NCBI GenBank assembly: GCA_964405825.1
Contig: CAYOPI010000010.1
Location: 1-64,000, forward strand
DNA: 64,000 bases
DNA from: JBHJGM01 sp964405825
Lineage (GTDB): Bacteria; Verrucomicrobiota; Verrucomicrobiia; Opitutales; JBHJGM01
Direction: 5' to 3'
Part shown: positions 18,735 through 27,785 of the stretch, piece by piece
How the letters are laid out: each line of letters begins with the position of its first letter
How positions within the stretch are numbered: the first letter of the stretch is position 1
Made by a program: the position numbers and the translations under genes
Notes under the pieces: generated by a model
Database searches by the model: none
What the model saw: only the letters and a program-made list of their open reading frames with translations
Told to the model about the DNA's origin: nothing

Positions 18735-18959
18735 CGTTGTGTCCTCGCTGGTGGTTTCGGCTCGGGCGTTCCTCAACTGGGGACCCGAGCGGTTCGTTGG
18801 CGGAGTTCACAGCCTCTTAGGCGTTCCGCCCGGGCGGATGCAATGCCCGTTCCGCCCTGCGAGCCAATAGGCCGCTCACGTACTGGCCCTTAGCTAACTC
18901 GGACTTTCGTGACCCGGCCTAAGGCGCTGGCTGAAAGTAAGGGCGTCCAACCCGGCTCC

Positions 18960-19556
18960 TTATTCCGCTGCCGCTGCTGGTTCGACGACCCGCTCGGGCA
19001 CCTTCTGCAGTTCCGGCTTGAGCACCCCGATGATCGGCAGGTTCCGGTAACGCTCGGCAAAGTCCAACCCGTAACCCACCACAAACTGGTCCGGAATCTC
19101 AAAGCCCACCAGGTCCACGTCGAAGTCCACCTGACGGCGCGCGGGCTTGCTCAGCAGCACCGCCGACCGCAGCGAGGCCGGCTTCTGCGCGAGGATGACC
19201 TGCGACAGCCGCGTGAGCGTTTGCGCGGTGTCCAGAATGTCGTCGAGCAGCAGCACATGGCGTCCGGTCAGATCGAGGCGAATCTTGGCCAGAATCTCCG
19301 GTTCGGAGACCGGCTTCATGTCGTTGCGGTAGGAGGAGACCCGCACGCACTCCAGCCGCGTGTAAACATCCAGCCGCCGCATCAGATCCGCACAAAAGAG
19401 GATCGAGCCGTTGGTGATGCAGATGATGTCGACCTCGTTAACCCCCTGGTCCTTGTACAGGCCCGTCAGCTCGGCCCCCATTTCGTCCACCCGGCGGTGG
19501 AGTTCATCCTCGCTCACGAGGATTTCCGAGAGGTCTTCGAGCATGCTTTTCGGCAT
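18960..19556 (-). CDS. hpt: Hypoxanthine phosphoribosyltransferase
   Basis: A 198-residue purine salvage enzyme converting hypoxanthine (and probably guanine) to the nucleotide with PRPP. The N-terminal ITNGSILFCADLMRR matches the loop region of the family. The PRPP-binding motif is HVLLLDDILDTAQTL. The base-binding end is DLVGFEIPDQFVVGYGLDFAERYRNLP, with the conserved Phe/Asp/Arg triad. The last about 10 residues (VVEPAAAAE) are a non-conserved tail. It begins near a divergent YcxB-like gene and ends about 220 bp before the LOG gene start on the same strand. Confidence 0.95.
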   Translation of the reverse strand: MPKSMLEDLSEILVSEDELHRRVDEMGAELTGLYKDQGVNEVDIICITNGSILFCADLMRRLDVYTRLECVRVSSYRNDMKPVSEPEILAKIRLDLTGRHVLLLDDILDTAQTLTRLSQVILAQKPASLRSAVLLSKPARRQVDFDVDLVGFEIPDQFVVGYGLDFAERYRNLPIIGVLKPELQKVPERVVEPAAAAE

Positions 19557-19665
19557 CGGCGGTCGCTGGGGATGTAGGTGTTTGGGAGCAGGAACGAAGT
19601 ATCAAACATGTCCCCGACACCCCCGCCTTGGCAAGGCCACTTTATCCACACCCCAGGATTCCCAA

Positions 19666-19685
19666 GACTTTGACTGGCCAAAGTC
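19666..19685. repeat. Short perfect hairpin between hpt and the YcxB-like gene
   Basis: GACTTTG and CAAAGTC flank 6 bp. A second GC hairpin, GCCTT-GGC-AAGGC, lies at 19625-19637. The gap separates two divergent genes, so an operator or leader function is possible; no motif is recognised. Confidence 0.3.
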
Positions 19686-19730
19686 CTCTGCCTGCGCTAC
19701 CACTTATTGTCTGGTTTTTGCTCCCCCTCG

Positions 19731-20279
19731 ATGACCTTCCGCTATTCCATCGAACTTGCTGATCAGCTGGTCTTTACGCGCTATCACCTGGCCCATTCCG
19801 ACCGGGTCCGACGGCACAAGCGCAAGGGTCTGCTGGTGATGGTCCCGCTGTTGCTGGCGATGGCCGCCGGGCTGGCCTTCCTGCCGGGGTACTGGGCGCT
19901 CTTTGCCATGGTGCCGGTGGTCCTGGCCGTGGTCTACCTCTTTGGCTATTCGGCCGCCTACGAGCGCTGGGTCCTGCTCAAGACCGAGGAGATGGCTGCG
20001 CGCGACGGCGGGCGACGCTTTGGCCGCGAGCAGAAGATCACCGTCCTGCCCGAGGGGATCGCGGTCGACACCCCCGAAGGCACCCAGGGCCTGCGCTGGA
20101 GCCAGATCCGCGAAGTGGTCATCGATCGCGAGCACATCTTCCTCTACTTCAACGAGGTCAACGCGCTCATCATTCCCGAGGCCCGCATTCAGGGCGCGCC
20201 CTTCGAGCAGATTGCCGCCACCATCCAGGACTACGCCCAGGGCAATGGCCCGGGCCAGCAGACCGTCACGTTCAACTGA
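19731..20279 (+). CDS. YcxB-like membrane protein
   Basis: A 182-residue protein. Residues 1-30 are polar (MTFRYSIELADQLVFTRYHL), followed by two adjacent transmembrane helices (LLVMVPLLLAMAAGLAFLP and LFAMVPVVLAVVYLFGY). The soluble YcxB-like domain comes next, a PH-like fold: ITVLPEGIAVDTPEGTQGLRWSQIREVVIDREHIFLYF, then ALIIPEARI. Its function is unknown across the family. The ATG at 19731 is preferred over an in-frame start at 19707 because the family starts with this sequence. It converges on the MFS gene with 18 bp between them. Confidence 0.85.
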   Translation: MTFRYSIELADQLVFTRYHLAHSDRVRRHKRKGLLVMVPLLLAMAAGLAFLPGYWALFAMVPVVLAVVYLFGYSAAYERWVLLKTEEMAARDGGRRFGREQKITVLPEGIAVDTPEGTQGLRWSQIREVVIDREHIFLYFNEVNALIIPEARIQGAPFEQIAATIQDYAQGNGPGQQTVTFN

Positions 20280-20297
20280 TCGGACCTCCGCGCCGGC

Positions 20298-21635
20298 TCA
20301 GCTTTCGCTCCGCGGTTCGCGCACCGGCAGCAAGAAGACCAGCGAGAGCGCCAGGGCGATCAGGGCTGGCACTGCCAACGGCCAGATGGCCCCTTCGTAC
20401 TGGTTCTCTGAGACGCCCCGAAAGACCGTGCTCAGCACGCCCACCAGCAGCATGAAGGGCAGGGCAATCGCCATCTGCAGCGAGACGTAGGTCGGCACGC
20501 GGTCGGGCGGCGCCAGCTCCAGTTGCAGCGTCTGGTGCCCGATCATCTGGAGGCTGAAGCCGGCCCCCCACAACACGAACAGCAGGTAAAAGCTCCAGTG
20601 CTCCTGTGCCAGCATCGAAATCACCACCATGCCCAAAAGGGTGACCAGCGAGGCGACCATCACGCTCTTGCCCCCGAGCCGATCCCCCAGCACCGCCCCC
20701 AGCGCGTTACCGCACAGGATCCCCAGACTCTTGTAGCTGGTCAGCACTCCGGAGAAAGCCGGGTCCTCGCTGAGTTTGGCGATCGCGTAAATCGCCAGAA
20801 ACGGCGTGATGATGTACATCCCGGTCAGGCAGCATCGCGAGATCAGGTAGCTGCGGAATCGTTTGTCCGCTTTCAGGATCGGGCCCATCCCGCTCAGGCT
20901 CTGGCGCAGCGAACGTTTGGGCCGCGGCGGGGATTGCAGGTCGGGTTCGCGGATGCGACTGAACAGCCACAGGCCCACAAGCAGGATGGCGAAGCAGATC
21001 AGGTGCAGCAGCGCGTACCCGAAGGCCGGATCGTCGGCGTACTGCTTCAGGGTGAAGTCCACCAGCACACCCGCGCCGATCCCCATCGCCGCGCCGATGC
21101 TGTGCCGGATACCCGAGGCCGAGGCTCGCCGGTTGGCCGGGATCACCTTGGCCACCAGCGCGCTCCAGGCCACAATCGACATTCCGCCAGCCAGCCCCGA
21201 GGCGAACGGTGCCAGCGCAATGGCCGCCAGAAGGACCCCGTTGGGCAGCCAGGCCGCCATCAACAGTACCAGCGCCGCCGCCAGAAACGGCAGTCGTTGA
21301 AACCAGGTCCAGCGCATCACCCAGGGCTTGTACCGGTCCAGCGACTCCACCCGGTGGGCCGCCAGCAGCGGCGGAATGACGAAGCCGATGAACATCAGCT
21401 GCGGGCACAGGGCGATCAACAGGGCTGGCGCCCCCAGCTGCCCCATGAACGGCGGCAGGATCGTGTCGGGCGAGACAAAGGCCATCCCTCCCATGAAGGC
21501 CCCGCCTTCCAGGCAGTGCGCGGTGTAGTTGCGCCGAAGATTCTTGCGCACCGGCTCGGGAATGGGTGCGCGACTGCCGCCCGTGCGCGGAGCCAGCAGG
21601 GCGCTCCCCCCACGATTGGCGGCTGGCACGGTCAT
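20298..21635 (-). CDS. Major facilitator superfamily transporter
   Basis: A 445-residue protein with about 12 hydrophobic helices (for example GVLLAAIALAPFASGLAGGMSIVAW and SYLISRCCLTGMYIITPFLAIYAI). The N-terminal 35 residues are polar and Arg/Pro-rich. A basic central loop (RIREPDLQSPPRPKRSLRQSL) separates the two six-helix halves as expected for MFS. ALGAVLGDRLGGKSVM is a degenerate copy of the MFS loop motif. Substrate unknown. It starts 17 bp after the YgjP-like gene stop and is probably the last gene of a mazG-ygjP-MFS transcript. Confidence 0.88.
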   Translation of the reverse strand: MTVPAANRGGSALLAPRTGGSRAPIPEPVRKNLRRNYTAHCLEGGAFMGGMAFVSPDTILPPFMGQLGAPALLIALCPQLMFIGFVIPPLLAAHRVESLDRYKPWVMRWTWFQRLPFLAAALVLLMAAWLPNGVLLAAIALAPFASGLAGGMSIVAWSALVAKVIPANRRASASGIRHSIGAAMGIGAGVLVDFTLKQYADDPAFGYALLHLICFAILLVGLWLFSRIREPDLQSPPRPKRSLRQSLSGMGPILKADKRFRSYLISRCCLTGMYIITPFLAIYAIAKLSEDPAFSGVLTSYKSLGILCGNALGAVLGDRLGGKSVMVASLVTLLGMVVISMLAQEHWSFYLLFVLWGAGFSLQMIGHQTLQLELAPPDRVPTYVSLQMAIALPFMLLVGVLSTVFRGVSENQYEGAIWPLAVPALIALALSLVFLLPVREPRSES

Positions 21636-21652
21636 CGTCGATCGCCGCCCGT

Positions 21653-22360
21653 TCAGCGCCCCAGCGCCATCAGCGAGGTCTGCTGGAGCGTCAGGGCGCG
21701 GTCGTTCTGCCGGGCCCGCGGGTCCAGCTCACGGAGGAACTTCCAGAAGGACTCCGAATGGTTCATCTCGCGCAGGTGGGCCAGTTCGTGCAGGATCACG
21801 TAGTCCTGCAGTCGCGGTGAAAGCAGCACCAGCCGCCAGTTCAGGGAAATCGTCTTGTTGCCCGAGCAGGAGCCCCAACGCGTGCGCTGGTTACGGATGG
21901 TGACCTTGCGCGGGTGCAGCCGGTGCTGAATGGCCAGCTGCAGCGTGCGCGCGGTCAGTACCTCCTTGGCAAATTGCCGACAGAGCTTGTGCACGGTCTC
22001 ATCCAGCGCCTCCTCGTGATTGAAGAGAAAGGCCACCGTCCGCGACTCCTCGTACAGGCGGAAGTCCGGTCGACGGTCGGTGTGGGCCAGGCGCAGGCGC
22101 AGGCTCTGCCCAAAGGCGCTCAGGCGCGGCTTGCGCTCGAGCCACTCCGACAGGCTGAAGGGGCGCGGCGCACTGCGCAGGCTGTTCTCCAGCCAGTCCC
22201 CCTGCGAGCGCAGAAAGTCCATGCCCTCGCGCAGGCTGGCACGCTGCGGCAGGGTCAGCAGCGCGTGGTTGCGCACGTCCAGCGACACGCGGATGAAGCG
22301 CGCGCGCTTGGACCGCCGCACGTGGTAGGGCAACAGCAGTGCCCCGCGTGAAGTGGGCAC
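21653..22360 (-). CDS. YgjP-like (DUF45) metallopeptidase-domain protein
   Basis: About 235 residues. The zinc metallopeptidase motif HELAHLREMNHSESFW carries HExxH with a third His downstream. It is preceded by the family signature NQRTRWGSCSGNKTISLNWRLVLL. The N-terminal part RARFIRVSLDVRNHALLTLPQRAS matches the beta-rich start of YgjP. There is no ATG at the natural start: the in-frame GTG at 22360 is proposed, 25 bp after the mazG stop, since the longer reading to 22507 is low-complexity sequence inside mazG. It belongs to the mazG-ygjP-MFS cluster. A role as SprT-like protease is family inference only. Confidence 0.87.
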   Translation of the reverse strand: MPTSRGALLLPYHVRRSKRARFIRVSLDVRNHALLTLPQRASLREGMDFLRSQGDWLENSLRSAPRPFSLSEWLERKPRLSAFGQSLRLRLAHTDRRPDFRLYEESRTVAFLFNHEEALDETVHKLCRQFAKEVLTARTLQLAIQHRLHPRKVTIRNQRTRWGSCSGNKTISLNWRLVLLSPRLQDYVILHELAHLREMNHSESFWKFLRELDPRARQNDRALTLQQTSLMALGR

Positions 22361-22385
22361 CGAAACCAGCCGCAGGCTGCTGTTG

Positions 22386-23075
22386 TCAGTCTTCGCGGGC
22401 ACGGTGGGTGGCTTCGGTTTGAAGGGTTTGGACCAGGCCGGACGCGTGCCGGCGCAGGGCCGACTCCGGATCGATGCCCGCCTTGCGGCAGGCTGCCGCC
22501 AGCTCAAAGAGACGTTGCCCGGCCTGGGCTTCGTCGAGCCCGTCGGCCAGGGCTTCGATGTCGGCGTGATGGACGTGCCCGCCGGTGGGAATGTCCTTCT
22601 TCACGATCTGCTTGTAGACCTCGTAGCCCTTCAACAGCGCCGGCAGCGCTGGCGGCAGATCCTTGAACGGCCCGCTGTTCTGCGGACCGTGCTTTTTCTC
22701 GGCGGCCTTGATCGCTTCCCAGGTGCGCAGCGTCTCCTCGCTGTTTTTGAGGTCGAGTTTCTCGCCGCCTTCGGGAGGAAAAACGTGCGGGTGCCGCCGG
22801 ATGAGCTTGTCGTTGACCTCCCTCGCCACGTCTTCCAGGTCGAACGCGCCGGCTTCCTCAGCCAGTTGCGCATGCATCAGTACCTGCAGCAGCAAGTCGC
22901 CGAGTTCCTCGCGCATGTGGGGCATGTCCTCGCGATCGATCGTGTCCAGCAACTCCGCCGTCTCCTCGATCAGGCACTGCGCCAGCGAGGCGTGGGTCTG
23001 CTCCCGATCCCAGGGGCAGCCGTCGGGGCCACGCAGGCAGGCAACGGTCTCACGGAGTTGTTGGAGGGCGGACAT
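22386..23075 (-). CDS. mazG: Nucleoside triphosphate pyrophosphohydrolase MazG
   Basis: A 229-residue NTP pyrophosphatase that removes non-canonical or excess NTPs. The N-terminal MazG hallmark is CLRGPDGCPWDREQTHASL, followed by CLIEETAELLDTID and REELGDLLLQVLMHAQLAEE, i.e. the ExxE...ExxD magnesium motif. LIRRHPHVFPP and TWEAIKAAEKK lead to a second, degenerate MazG domain (PALLKGYEVYKQI). The ATG at 23075 (MSALQQLRETV) is used since 28 extra residues from an upstream frame do not fit the family. It heads a three-gene minus-strand cluster. Confidence 0.94.
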   Translation of the reverse strand: MSALQQLRETVACLRGPDGCPWDREQTHASLAQCLIEETAELLDTIDREDMPHMREELGDLLLQVLMHAQLAEEAGAFDLEDVAREVNDKLIRRHPHVFPPEGGEKLDLKNSEETLRTWEAIKAAEKKHGPQNSGPFKDLPPALPALLKGYEVYKQIVKKDIPTGGHVHHADIEALADGLDEAQAGQRLFELAAACRKAGIDPESALRRHASGLVQTLQTEATHRARED

Positions 23076-23304
23076 AGGCCAGATCTCAAGCAGCGGATGC
23101 TTGCGGGCGCATCCAAGCAAAACAGGATCGCCATGCGCCCAAGCCCTGTCAAAAACCATTCCCGCGCCGACCCATTTTCAGGTAAACACCCACCTCCAAT
23201 CAATTCTGAGAACCCAATCGCATATTTGGTCTGTATAAAGTGACTTTAGCCGCTCAACCGTGCGCTTGTTTGCTTAATCTCTGACGGCCAATTCCTTCGA
23301 ACAC

Positions 23305-24096
23305 GTGGACAAGCTCCAGGAAATCATGGCCCACAAGCGGGAGGCCTATGCCGACCGCATCCGTCCCCTCAGTCGGCAGGAGCTGCGCCGTTTTGGCGCA
23401 ATGCGGCGGCCCGGGCCCGGCTTCCACGAAGCCCTCGACCAGGAACGCCTCACCGTCATTGCCGAGGTCAAGCGCCGCTCGCCCAGCGCCGGGGCCATCG
23501 CCGAGGACATGGACACCACCGAGCAGGTGCGCAAGTACCTCAACGCCGGCGTCGATGCCATGTCCGTGCTGACCGACGAGAAGTACTTTGGCGGGCGCAT
23601 GGACGACCTCTGGGACGCCGCCGACTTCCTTCAGCAGCACAGACGGCCCGTTCCCCTGCTGCGCAAGGACTTCTTCTTCCATCCCGTGCAGGTGCTCGAA
23701 GCCGCCGAAGCCGGCGCGCGCTGCATCCTCGTGATCGTCCGCGCCCTCAGCGACGACGAGATTCGCCAGCTGGCCGACAGCGCTGCCCTCGGCGGCCTGG
23801 ACGTTCTCTATGAAGTCCACACCGAGGCCGAACTCGAACGGGCCCTGCGCTTTGAGCCGCGCATCATCGGCGTGAACAACCGCGACCTGGCCCGCTTCGA
23901 GACCGATCTGGCTGTCTCCGAGCAGATCATCCCGCAGATTCCCGAGGACATCGTGGCCGTCAGCGAGAGCGGTATCTTCACCCCGCAGGATGCCCACCGC
24001 GCGCGCCAGGCCGGGGCTTACGCCATTCTCGTCGGGCAGGCCCTCATGCAGGAAGAGGACCCGGAAGAACTGGTAAAAGCCTTCCAGTCGCTGTAA
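23305..24096 (+). CDS. trpC: Indole-3-glycerol phosphate synthase
   Basis: A 263-residue TIM-barrel enzyme of tryptophan synthesis, closing the indole ring. Motifs are AEVKRRSPSAG (catalytic Lys on strand 1), LRKDFFF, CILVIVRAL, YEVHTEAELE, GVNNRDLARFE and AVSESGI, all in the order of the barrel strands. The start codon is GTG at 23305. It is not next to other trp genes. The small membrane gene follows by 10 bp and rsmA after that, so the three may be cotranscribed. Confidence 0.96.
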   Translation: MDKLQEIMAHKREAYADRIRPLSRQELRRFGAMRRPGPGFHEALDQERLTVIAEVKRRSPSAGAIAEDMDTTEQVRKYLNAGVDAMSVLTDEKYFGGRMDDLWDAADFLQQHRRPVPLLRKDFFFHPVQVLEAAEAGARCILVIVRALSDDEIRQLADSAALGGLDVLYEVHTEAELERALRFEPRIIGVNNRDLARFETDLAVSEQIIPQIPEDIVAVSESGIFTPQDAHRARQAGAYAILVGQALMQEEDPEELVKAFQSL

Positions 24097-24106
24097 CCTG
24101 TCGTTT

Positions 24107-24355
24107 GTGAAGCGATTGTATCGCCTGCTGAGAGCCAACGAGCTGTTCCTGCAAGCCTGGGCCCTGGGCACGACCATGGTGACCCTCGTCGTCTATCGGG
24201 ACCTCGTCCAGCGCTTGCCCGAATGGGAAGCCTGTCTGCGCGCCATCTTCATCGGCTGCCTGAGCGTGGGGGTCTGTCTGCTGGGCTTCTCGGCCCTGGT
24301 CCGGCGCTTGCGCCAGCTTTGGACCCTCTGGCATCCGCCCGCCCCCAGACACTAG
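24107..24355 (+). CDS. Small two-helix membrane protein
   Basis: An 82-residue protein with a GTG start, a basic N-terminus (MKRLYRLLRANE), two hydrophobic helices (about residues 15-29 and 45-62) and a basic/aromatic C-terminus. It is not recognised. Position between trpC and rsmA with 10 and 14 bp spacing suggests an operon. Hydrophobicity and codon use support a real gene. Confidence 0.6.
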   Translation: MKRLYRLLRANELFLQAWALGTTMVTLVVYRDLVQRLPEWEACLRAIFIGCLSVGVCLLGFSALVRRLRQLWTLWHPPAPRH

Positions 24356-24369
24356 TTGAGCCAGAACGC

Positions 24370-25227
24370 GTGCTCACCCTCACCGAAACCCGCCAGTGCC
24401 TGCAGAAGCTGGGGCACCACCCGCGCAAACCGCTGGGGCAGAACTTCCTGGTCGAGCCCAACATCGTGCGCAAGTCCCTCCGCATGGCGGTGGTCCAGCC
24501 GGGGGATCTCGTCGTGGAAATCGGCCCGGGCCTGGGCACGCTGACCCGCGCGCTGCTCGAGGCCGAGGCACGCCTCTGGGCCATCGAATACGACCGCGAC
24601 CTGCATGCCTTTCTCGAAGCGGAACTGGCTGCCCAGTACCCGGAAACCTTCGATCTGCGCCAGGGCGACGCGCTGGAATTTCCCCTGGCGGGCTTGTCCG
24701 GCGGCGGCACCCCCTGGCTGCACGACGCCCCCTTCAAAATCGTCGCCAACCTGCCCTACGCCATCGCCACCCCGTGGATGGACGCCGTCCTTGAGAGCTG
24801 GCTGCCCGAGATGATGGTGCTGATGGTCCAGAAGGAAGCCGCCGACCGTTACACCGCCCGCCCCGGCACCAAGCACTACGGGCCCATCACCATTTTTCTG
24901 GAAGCCGCGTTCTTCCCCGCAGGCACGCACAAGGTCTCCGCGCGCTGCTTCTTTCCCGCGCCCGAAGTCGACTCCGCCCTGCTCAAACTCGTCCGGCGCG
25001 AGGACAGCTACACGTTCCAGAGTGCGACCAAGCGGCTCATCCGCGACCTCTTCACCCAGCGTCGCAAACAGATCGGCGGACTCTGCCGGCAGTACCGCGA
25101 CGAACCCTTGGGCGAGCGCCTCCAGGAGTGGGTCGAGGTCCATCTGGCTCACCTCGGCCTCGAATCCAACGCCCGCCCCGAGCAGATTCCGCTCGACGGC
25201 TGGCTCGCCCTGGACCGGTTGCTGTGA
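24370..25227 (+). CDS. rsmA: 16S rRNA (adenine(1518)-N(6)/adenine(1519)-N(6))-dimethyltransferase
   Basis: KsgA/RsmA dimethylates two adjacent adenines in helix 45 of 16S rRNA, a late step in small-subunit assembly. The 285-residue product begins with the family N-terminus KPLGQNFLVEPNIVRK. The SAM-binding motif is VVEIGPGLGTLTRALLE, and the catalytic loop is IVANLPYAIATPW (NLPY). C-terminal KVSARCFFPAPEVDSALLKL is also diagnostic. A GTG at 24370 is taken as start, leaving 14 bp after the upstream gene. It converges on the esterase gene, 12 bp away. Confidence 0.94.
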   Translation: MLTLTETRQCLQKLGHHPRKPLGQNFLVEPNIVRKSLRMAVVQPGDLVVEIGPGLGTLTRALLEAEARLWAIEYDRDLHAFLEAELAAQYPETFDLRQGDALEFPLAGLSGGGTPWLHDAPFKIVANLPYAIATPWMDAVLESWLPEMMVLMVQKEAADRYTARPGTKHYGPITIFLEAAFFPAGTHKVSARCFFPAPEVDSALLKLVRREDSYTFQSATKRLIRDLFTQRRKQIGGLCRQYRDEPLGERLQEWVEVHLAHLGLESNARPEQIPLDGWLALDRLL

Positions 25228-25239
25228 TGCAGACTCGCC

Positions 25240-26631
25240 CTACCGCTTCAGGTGGTCCTCCCAAAAATTCCACTGACCTCCGTAGCCGTTGTAACGGGGC
25301 TCGTCGCTGTCCTGGTTCTTGGCCCAGAACCAGGCGGGTGCCCCCAATTCCCGCAGGTGCAGCATGAGCATCTCGGTATGCTTGGGGTGATGCGTGGGAT
25401 CCTCATCGGGCACATTGGAGCGCCCGGTGTTCCAGAAGTAGATCGGCGGGTCGTCCGCGCTGGCCTGTGCGTAGGGCGAGAACGCCTCGATCCACGGCAG
25501 AATCTCATCGCGCCGCGCTTTCCATTCCTCGATGGAAATCTTCCGCGGGAAGAACGCGTGTGAGCCGTAGGTCATTGCAGGCACCCACTCGGTGATCTGG
25601 AGGGGGTCCAACGAGGACTGCGCCTGGTAGGGCATCGCTGCCTGCGGGCGGGTGCTCTCGCGCGAAATTGGATCGGCGCTGTCGGGATCAGCCAGATCAT
25701 CGTGCAAGGTCAGCCAGAGGCTCGTCGCCCCGCCGGCGCTGCCCCCGGTAAAGCCGAAGCGCGCCTTGTCCAGGCCGAGTTCCTCGGCGTGGTAGCGCAG
25801 GTGTTGCACGGCCCGGGCGGCGTCGTAGTAGGGCGCGGTGACCGGCGGATTCAACTCGCCCGGCGGCTGCGCGTACTCGGACACATAGCGGTAAGCCACC
25901 GCGGCTACTGCGTAACCCCGCTCATTGGCTTCCCGTGCCGGACGCCCTGCGTTGTCCTTGTTTAAAGCCCCCCAGCCGCCACCGTGGATGAACACAATCG
26001 TCGGCAGCGGTTTACTCCCGCGATCTTCGGGGTAGTAGAGATCGATGACGTGCTTGGCGTGGGGGCCGTAGCGCAAGTCCATCACTGTTGGCATCGGCAT
26101 GCCGCCCTTCTGCTCGCGGTCCACGGCTCGAATCAGATCAAGCGCGATCGAAAAGGTACCCTCGGCGAACTCCATCTCGCCCAGAAAGCGCTTCCCCAAT
26201 TCAACGATCTCGGTCAGCCGGAAGTGCACCAGCATGTCCTTGCCCTCCAACGGCGGCAGGTCGAACCACGAGAGATCGTCGGTGTCGTGCGGAACGCGCT
26301 TGAGCGCCCCTTCGCGTGACTCAGCCTTCTCGCCGGGCTTCTCCAGCAGCCGCACGCGATAGGTGAACTCTCCCCAAACGCATTTGGGCGTCATCTCAAA
26401 GCTCGTGCCGCGAAAGTTGGCGAACTGCGCCGTGCCGCTGACCTGGCCCAGCCGCAGGCTTTGCGGGACGGTGAACCACAGACGCTGGTTGCCCTCTACA
26501 GTCAGTTTTTCCAGGGGCGTGGTCTGCCAGTCGCCGGCGTAGACAACCTCGTTGAAGCGGGTGTACTCCAGCCCGAGCGCTGCCGTGGGCAGCAGGGCCA
26601 GCAGCGCAAAGAGAGCGCGGTGACTTTGCAT
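25240..26631 (-). CDS. Exported alpha/beta-hydrolase (esterase/lipase-like)
   Basis: A 463-residue secreted hydrolase. The signal peptide is MQSHRALFALLALLPTAALG. The N-terminal 150 residues form a beta-rich non-catalytic domain. The hydrolase fold then starts (VIDLYYPEDRG) with the oxyanion-hole motif FIHGGGWGALNKD and the nucleophile elbow FGFTGGSAGGATSLWL (G-x-S-x-G). The late acid and base are probably in DDPPIYFWNTGRSNV and DPTHHPKHTEML. BD-FAE/carbohydrate-esterase-like enzymes share this layout, so deacylation of polysaccharides is a reasonable guess, but substrate is not shown. Divergent from the exonuclease gene. Confidence 0.88.
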   Translation of the reverse strand: MQSHRALFALLALLPTAALGLEYTRFNEVVYAGDWQTTPLEKLTVEGNQRLWFTVPQSLRLGQVSGTAQFANFRGTSFEMTPKCVWGEFTYRVRLLEKPGEKAESREGALKRVPHDTDDLSWFDLPPLEGKDMLVHFRLTEIVELGKRFLGEMEFAEGTFSIALDLIRAVDREQKGGMPMPTVMDLRYGPHAKHVIDLYYPEDRGSKPLPTIVFIHGGGWGALNKDNAGRPAREANERGYAVAAVAYRYVSEYAQPPGELNPPVTAPYYDAARAVQHLRYHAEELGLDKARFGFTGGSAGGATSLWLTLHDDLADPDSADPISRESTRPQAAMPYQAQSSLDPLQITEWVPAMTYGSHAFFPRKISIEEWKARRDEILPWIEAFSPYAQASADDPPIYFWNTGRSNVPDEDPTHHPKHTEMLMLHLRELGAPAWFWAKNQDSDEPRYNGYGGQWNFWEDHLKR

Positions 26632-26735
26632 GAACGCGATTCTGCCGCGCCAGCGAGGCGCCTGCCAAGGGTGAACTCCCGACCGCTTGGCCGACGCCGG
26701 TTTGACTCCCGGTGTCCCTGCAGGGACGCTTCGTC

Positions 26736-27785
26736 ATGGCGCGCGGCGATGTTGTCGAGGTACGGCCGGAGGGCCTGTACTGTGCCGCCGGGGATTTCTA
26801 CATCGACCCCTGGCGCGGCGTCGAACGCGCCGTCATCACCCACGCCCATGGCGACCACGCCCGCTACGGCTCGAAGCACTACCTCTGCGCGCCGACCTGC
26901 GAACCCCTCCTGCGCCACCGCCTGGGCAAGGTCAGCACCGAGAGTCTGGCCTGGGGAGAACGACGTACGCTCGGCCAGGCGATGGTCTCGCTCCATCCCG
27001 CCGGGCACGTCCTGGGCTCGGCGCAGATACGCGTGGAGGCTGGCGGTGAGATCTGGGTGGTCTCGGGCGATTACAAGCGCCAGGACGACGCCTCCTGCGA
27101 GCCCTTCGAACCGATCCGCTGCGACTGCTTCATCACCGAAGCCACCTTCGGCCTGCCCATCTACCGCTGGGATCCGACCGCCGAAGTCATCGACGCCATC
27201 GTCCGCTGGCACACGGCCAACGCAGCGGAGGGCGTGAATTCCGTGCTCTACGCCTACGCCCTCGGCAAGGCTCAGCGCCTGCTCGCCGGCCTCAACAAGC
27301 GCCTCGAACGACCGGTGCTCCTGCACGGCGCGCTCGTCGGCCTGACCGAACTCTACCGCGAGATGGACCGCGAACTGGCGCCGACCGAACGCGTCCCTCC
27401 CGAGCGCAAGGCGAAGTTCCAGGGCCGCCTGATCCTTGCGCCGCCTTCGGCCTATGCAACGACCTGGCTGCGCCGTTTCCGGCCCTGCCGTGACGCCTTC
27501 GTCTCTGGTTGGATGAGCGTGCGGGGCATTCGCCGCCGGCGCGGTTACGATCAGGGCTTTGTCATGTCCGACCACGTCGACTGGCCCGACCTGCTGCGCA
27601 CGATTGAGGAAACCGGCGCCTCCCGCGTCCTGACTACGCATGGCGAGACCGAGGCCCTCGCCCGTTTCCTGCGAGAGGAACGCGGCCTGGATGCAGCGGA
27701 ACTCGAAACGGCTTACAGCGGCGAGGACGGCAGCGCCGAAGCCGACTCCGAAGCCCAGGCCGAAGAATCCACCCCCGCCTCATGA
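26736..27785 (+). CDS. Ligase-associated DNA exonuclease (MBL/beta-CASP-like)
   Basis: A 349-residue metallo-beta-lactamase-fold nuclease. The metal site is ITHAHGDHARYG (HxHxDH), with further ligands in LHPAGHVLGSAQ, WVVSGDYK and TTHGE. VLYAYALGKAQRL is the conserved helix of the family. Family knowledge: this class is encoded beside an ATP-dependent DNA ligase, often with an Lhr-like helicase and a calcineurin-like phosphoesterase, forming a presumed repair system. Here only the ligase partner is adjacent, overlapping by 4 bp. The ATG at 26736 (MARGDVVEVRPEGLYC) is chosen; an earlier in-frame start at 26712 adds 8 residues. Acidic C-terminal tail. Confidence 0.92.
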   Translation: MARGDVVEVRPEGLYCAAGDFYIDPWRGVERAVITHAHGDHARYGSKHYLCAPTCEPLLRHRLGKVSTESLAWGERRTLGQAMVSLHPAGHVLGSAQIRVEAGGEIWVVSGDYKRQDDASCEPFEPIRCDCFITEATFGLPIYRWDPTAEVIDAIVRWHTANAAEGVNSVLYAYALGKAQRLLAGLNKRLERPVLLHGALVGLTELYREMDRELAPTERVPPERKAKFQGRLILAPPSAYATTWLRRFRPCRDAFVSGWMSVRGIRRRRGYDQGFVMSDHVDWPDLLRTIEETGASRVLTTHGETEALARFLREERGLDAAELETAYSGEDGSAEADSEAQAEESTPAS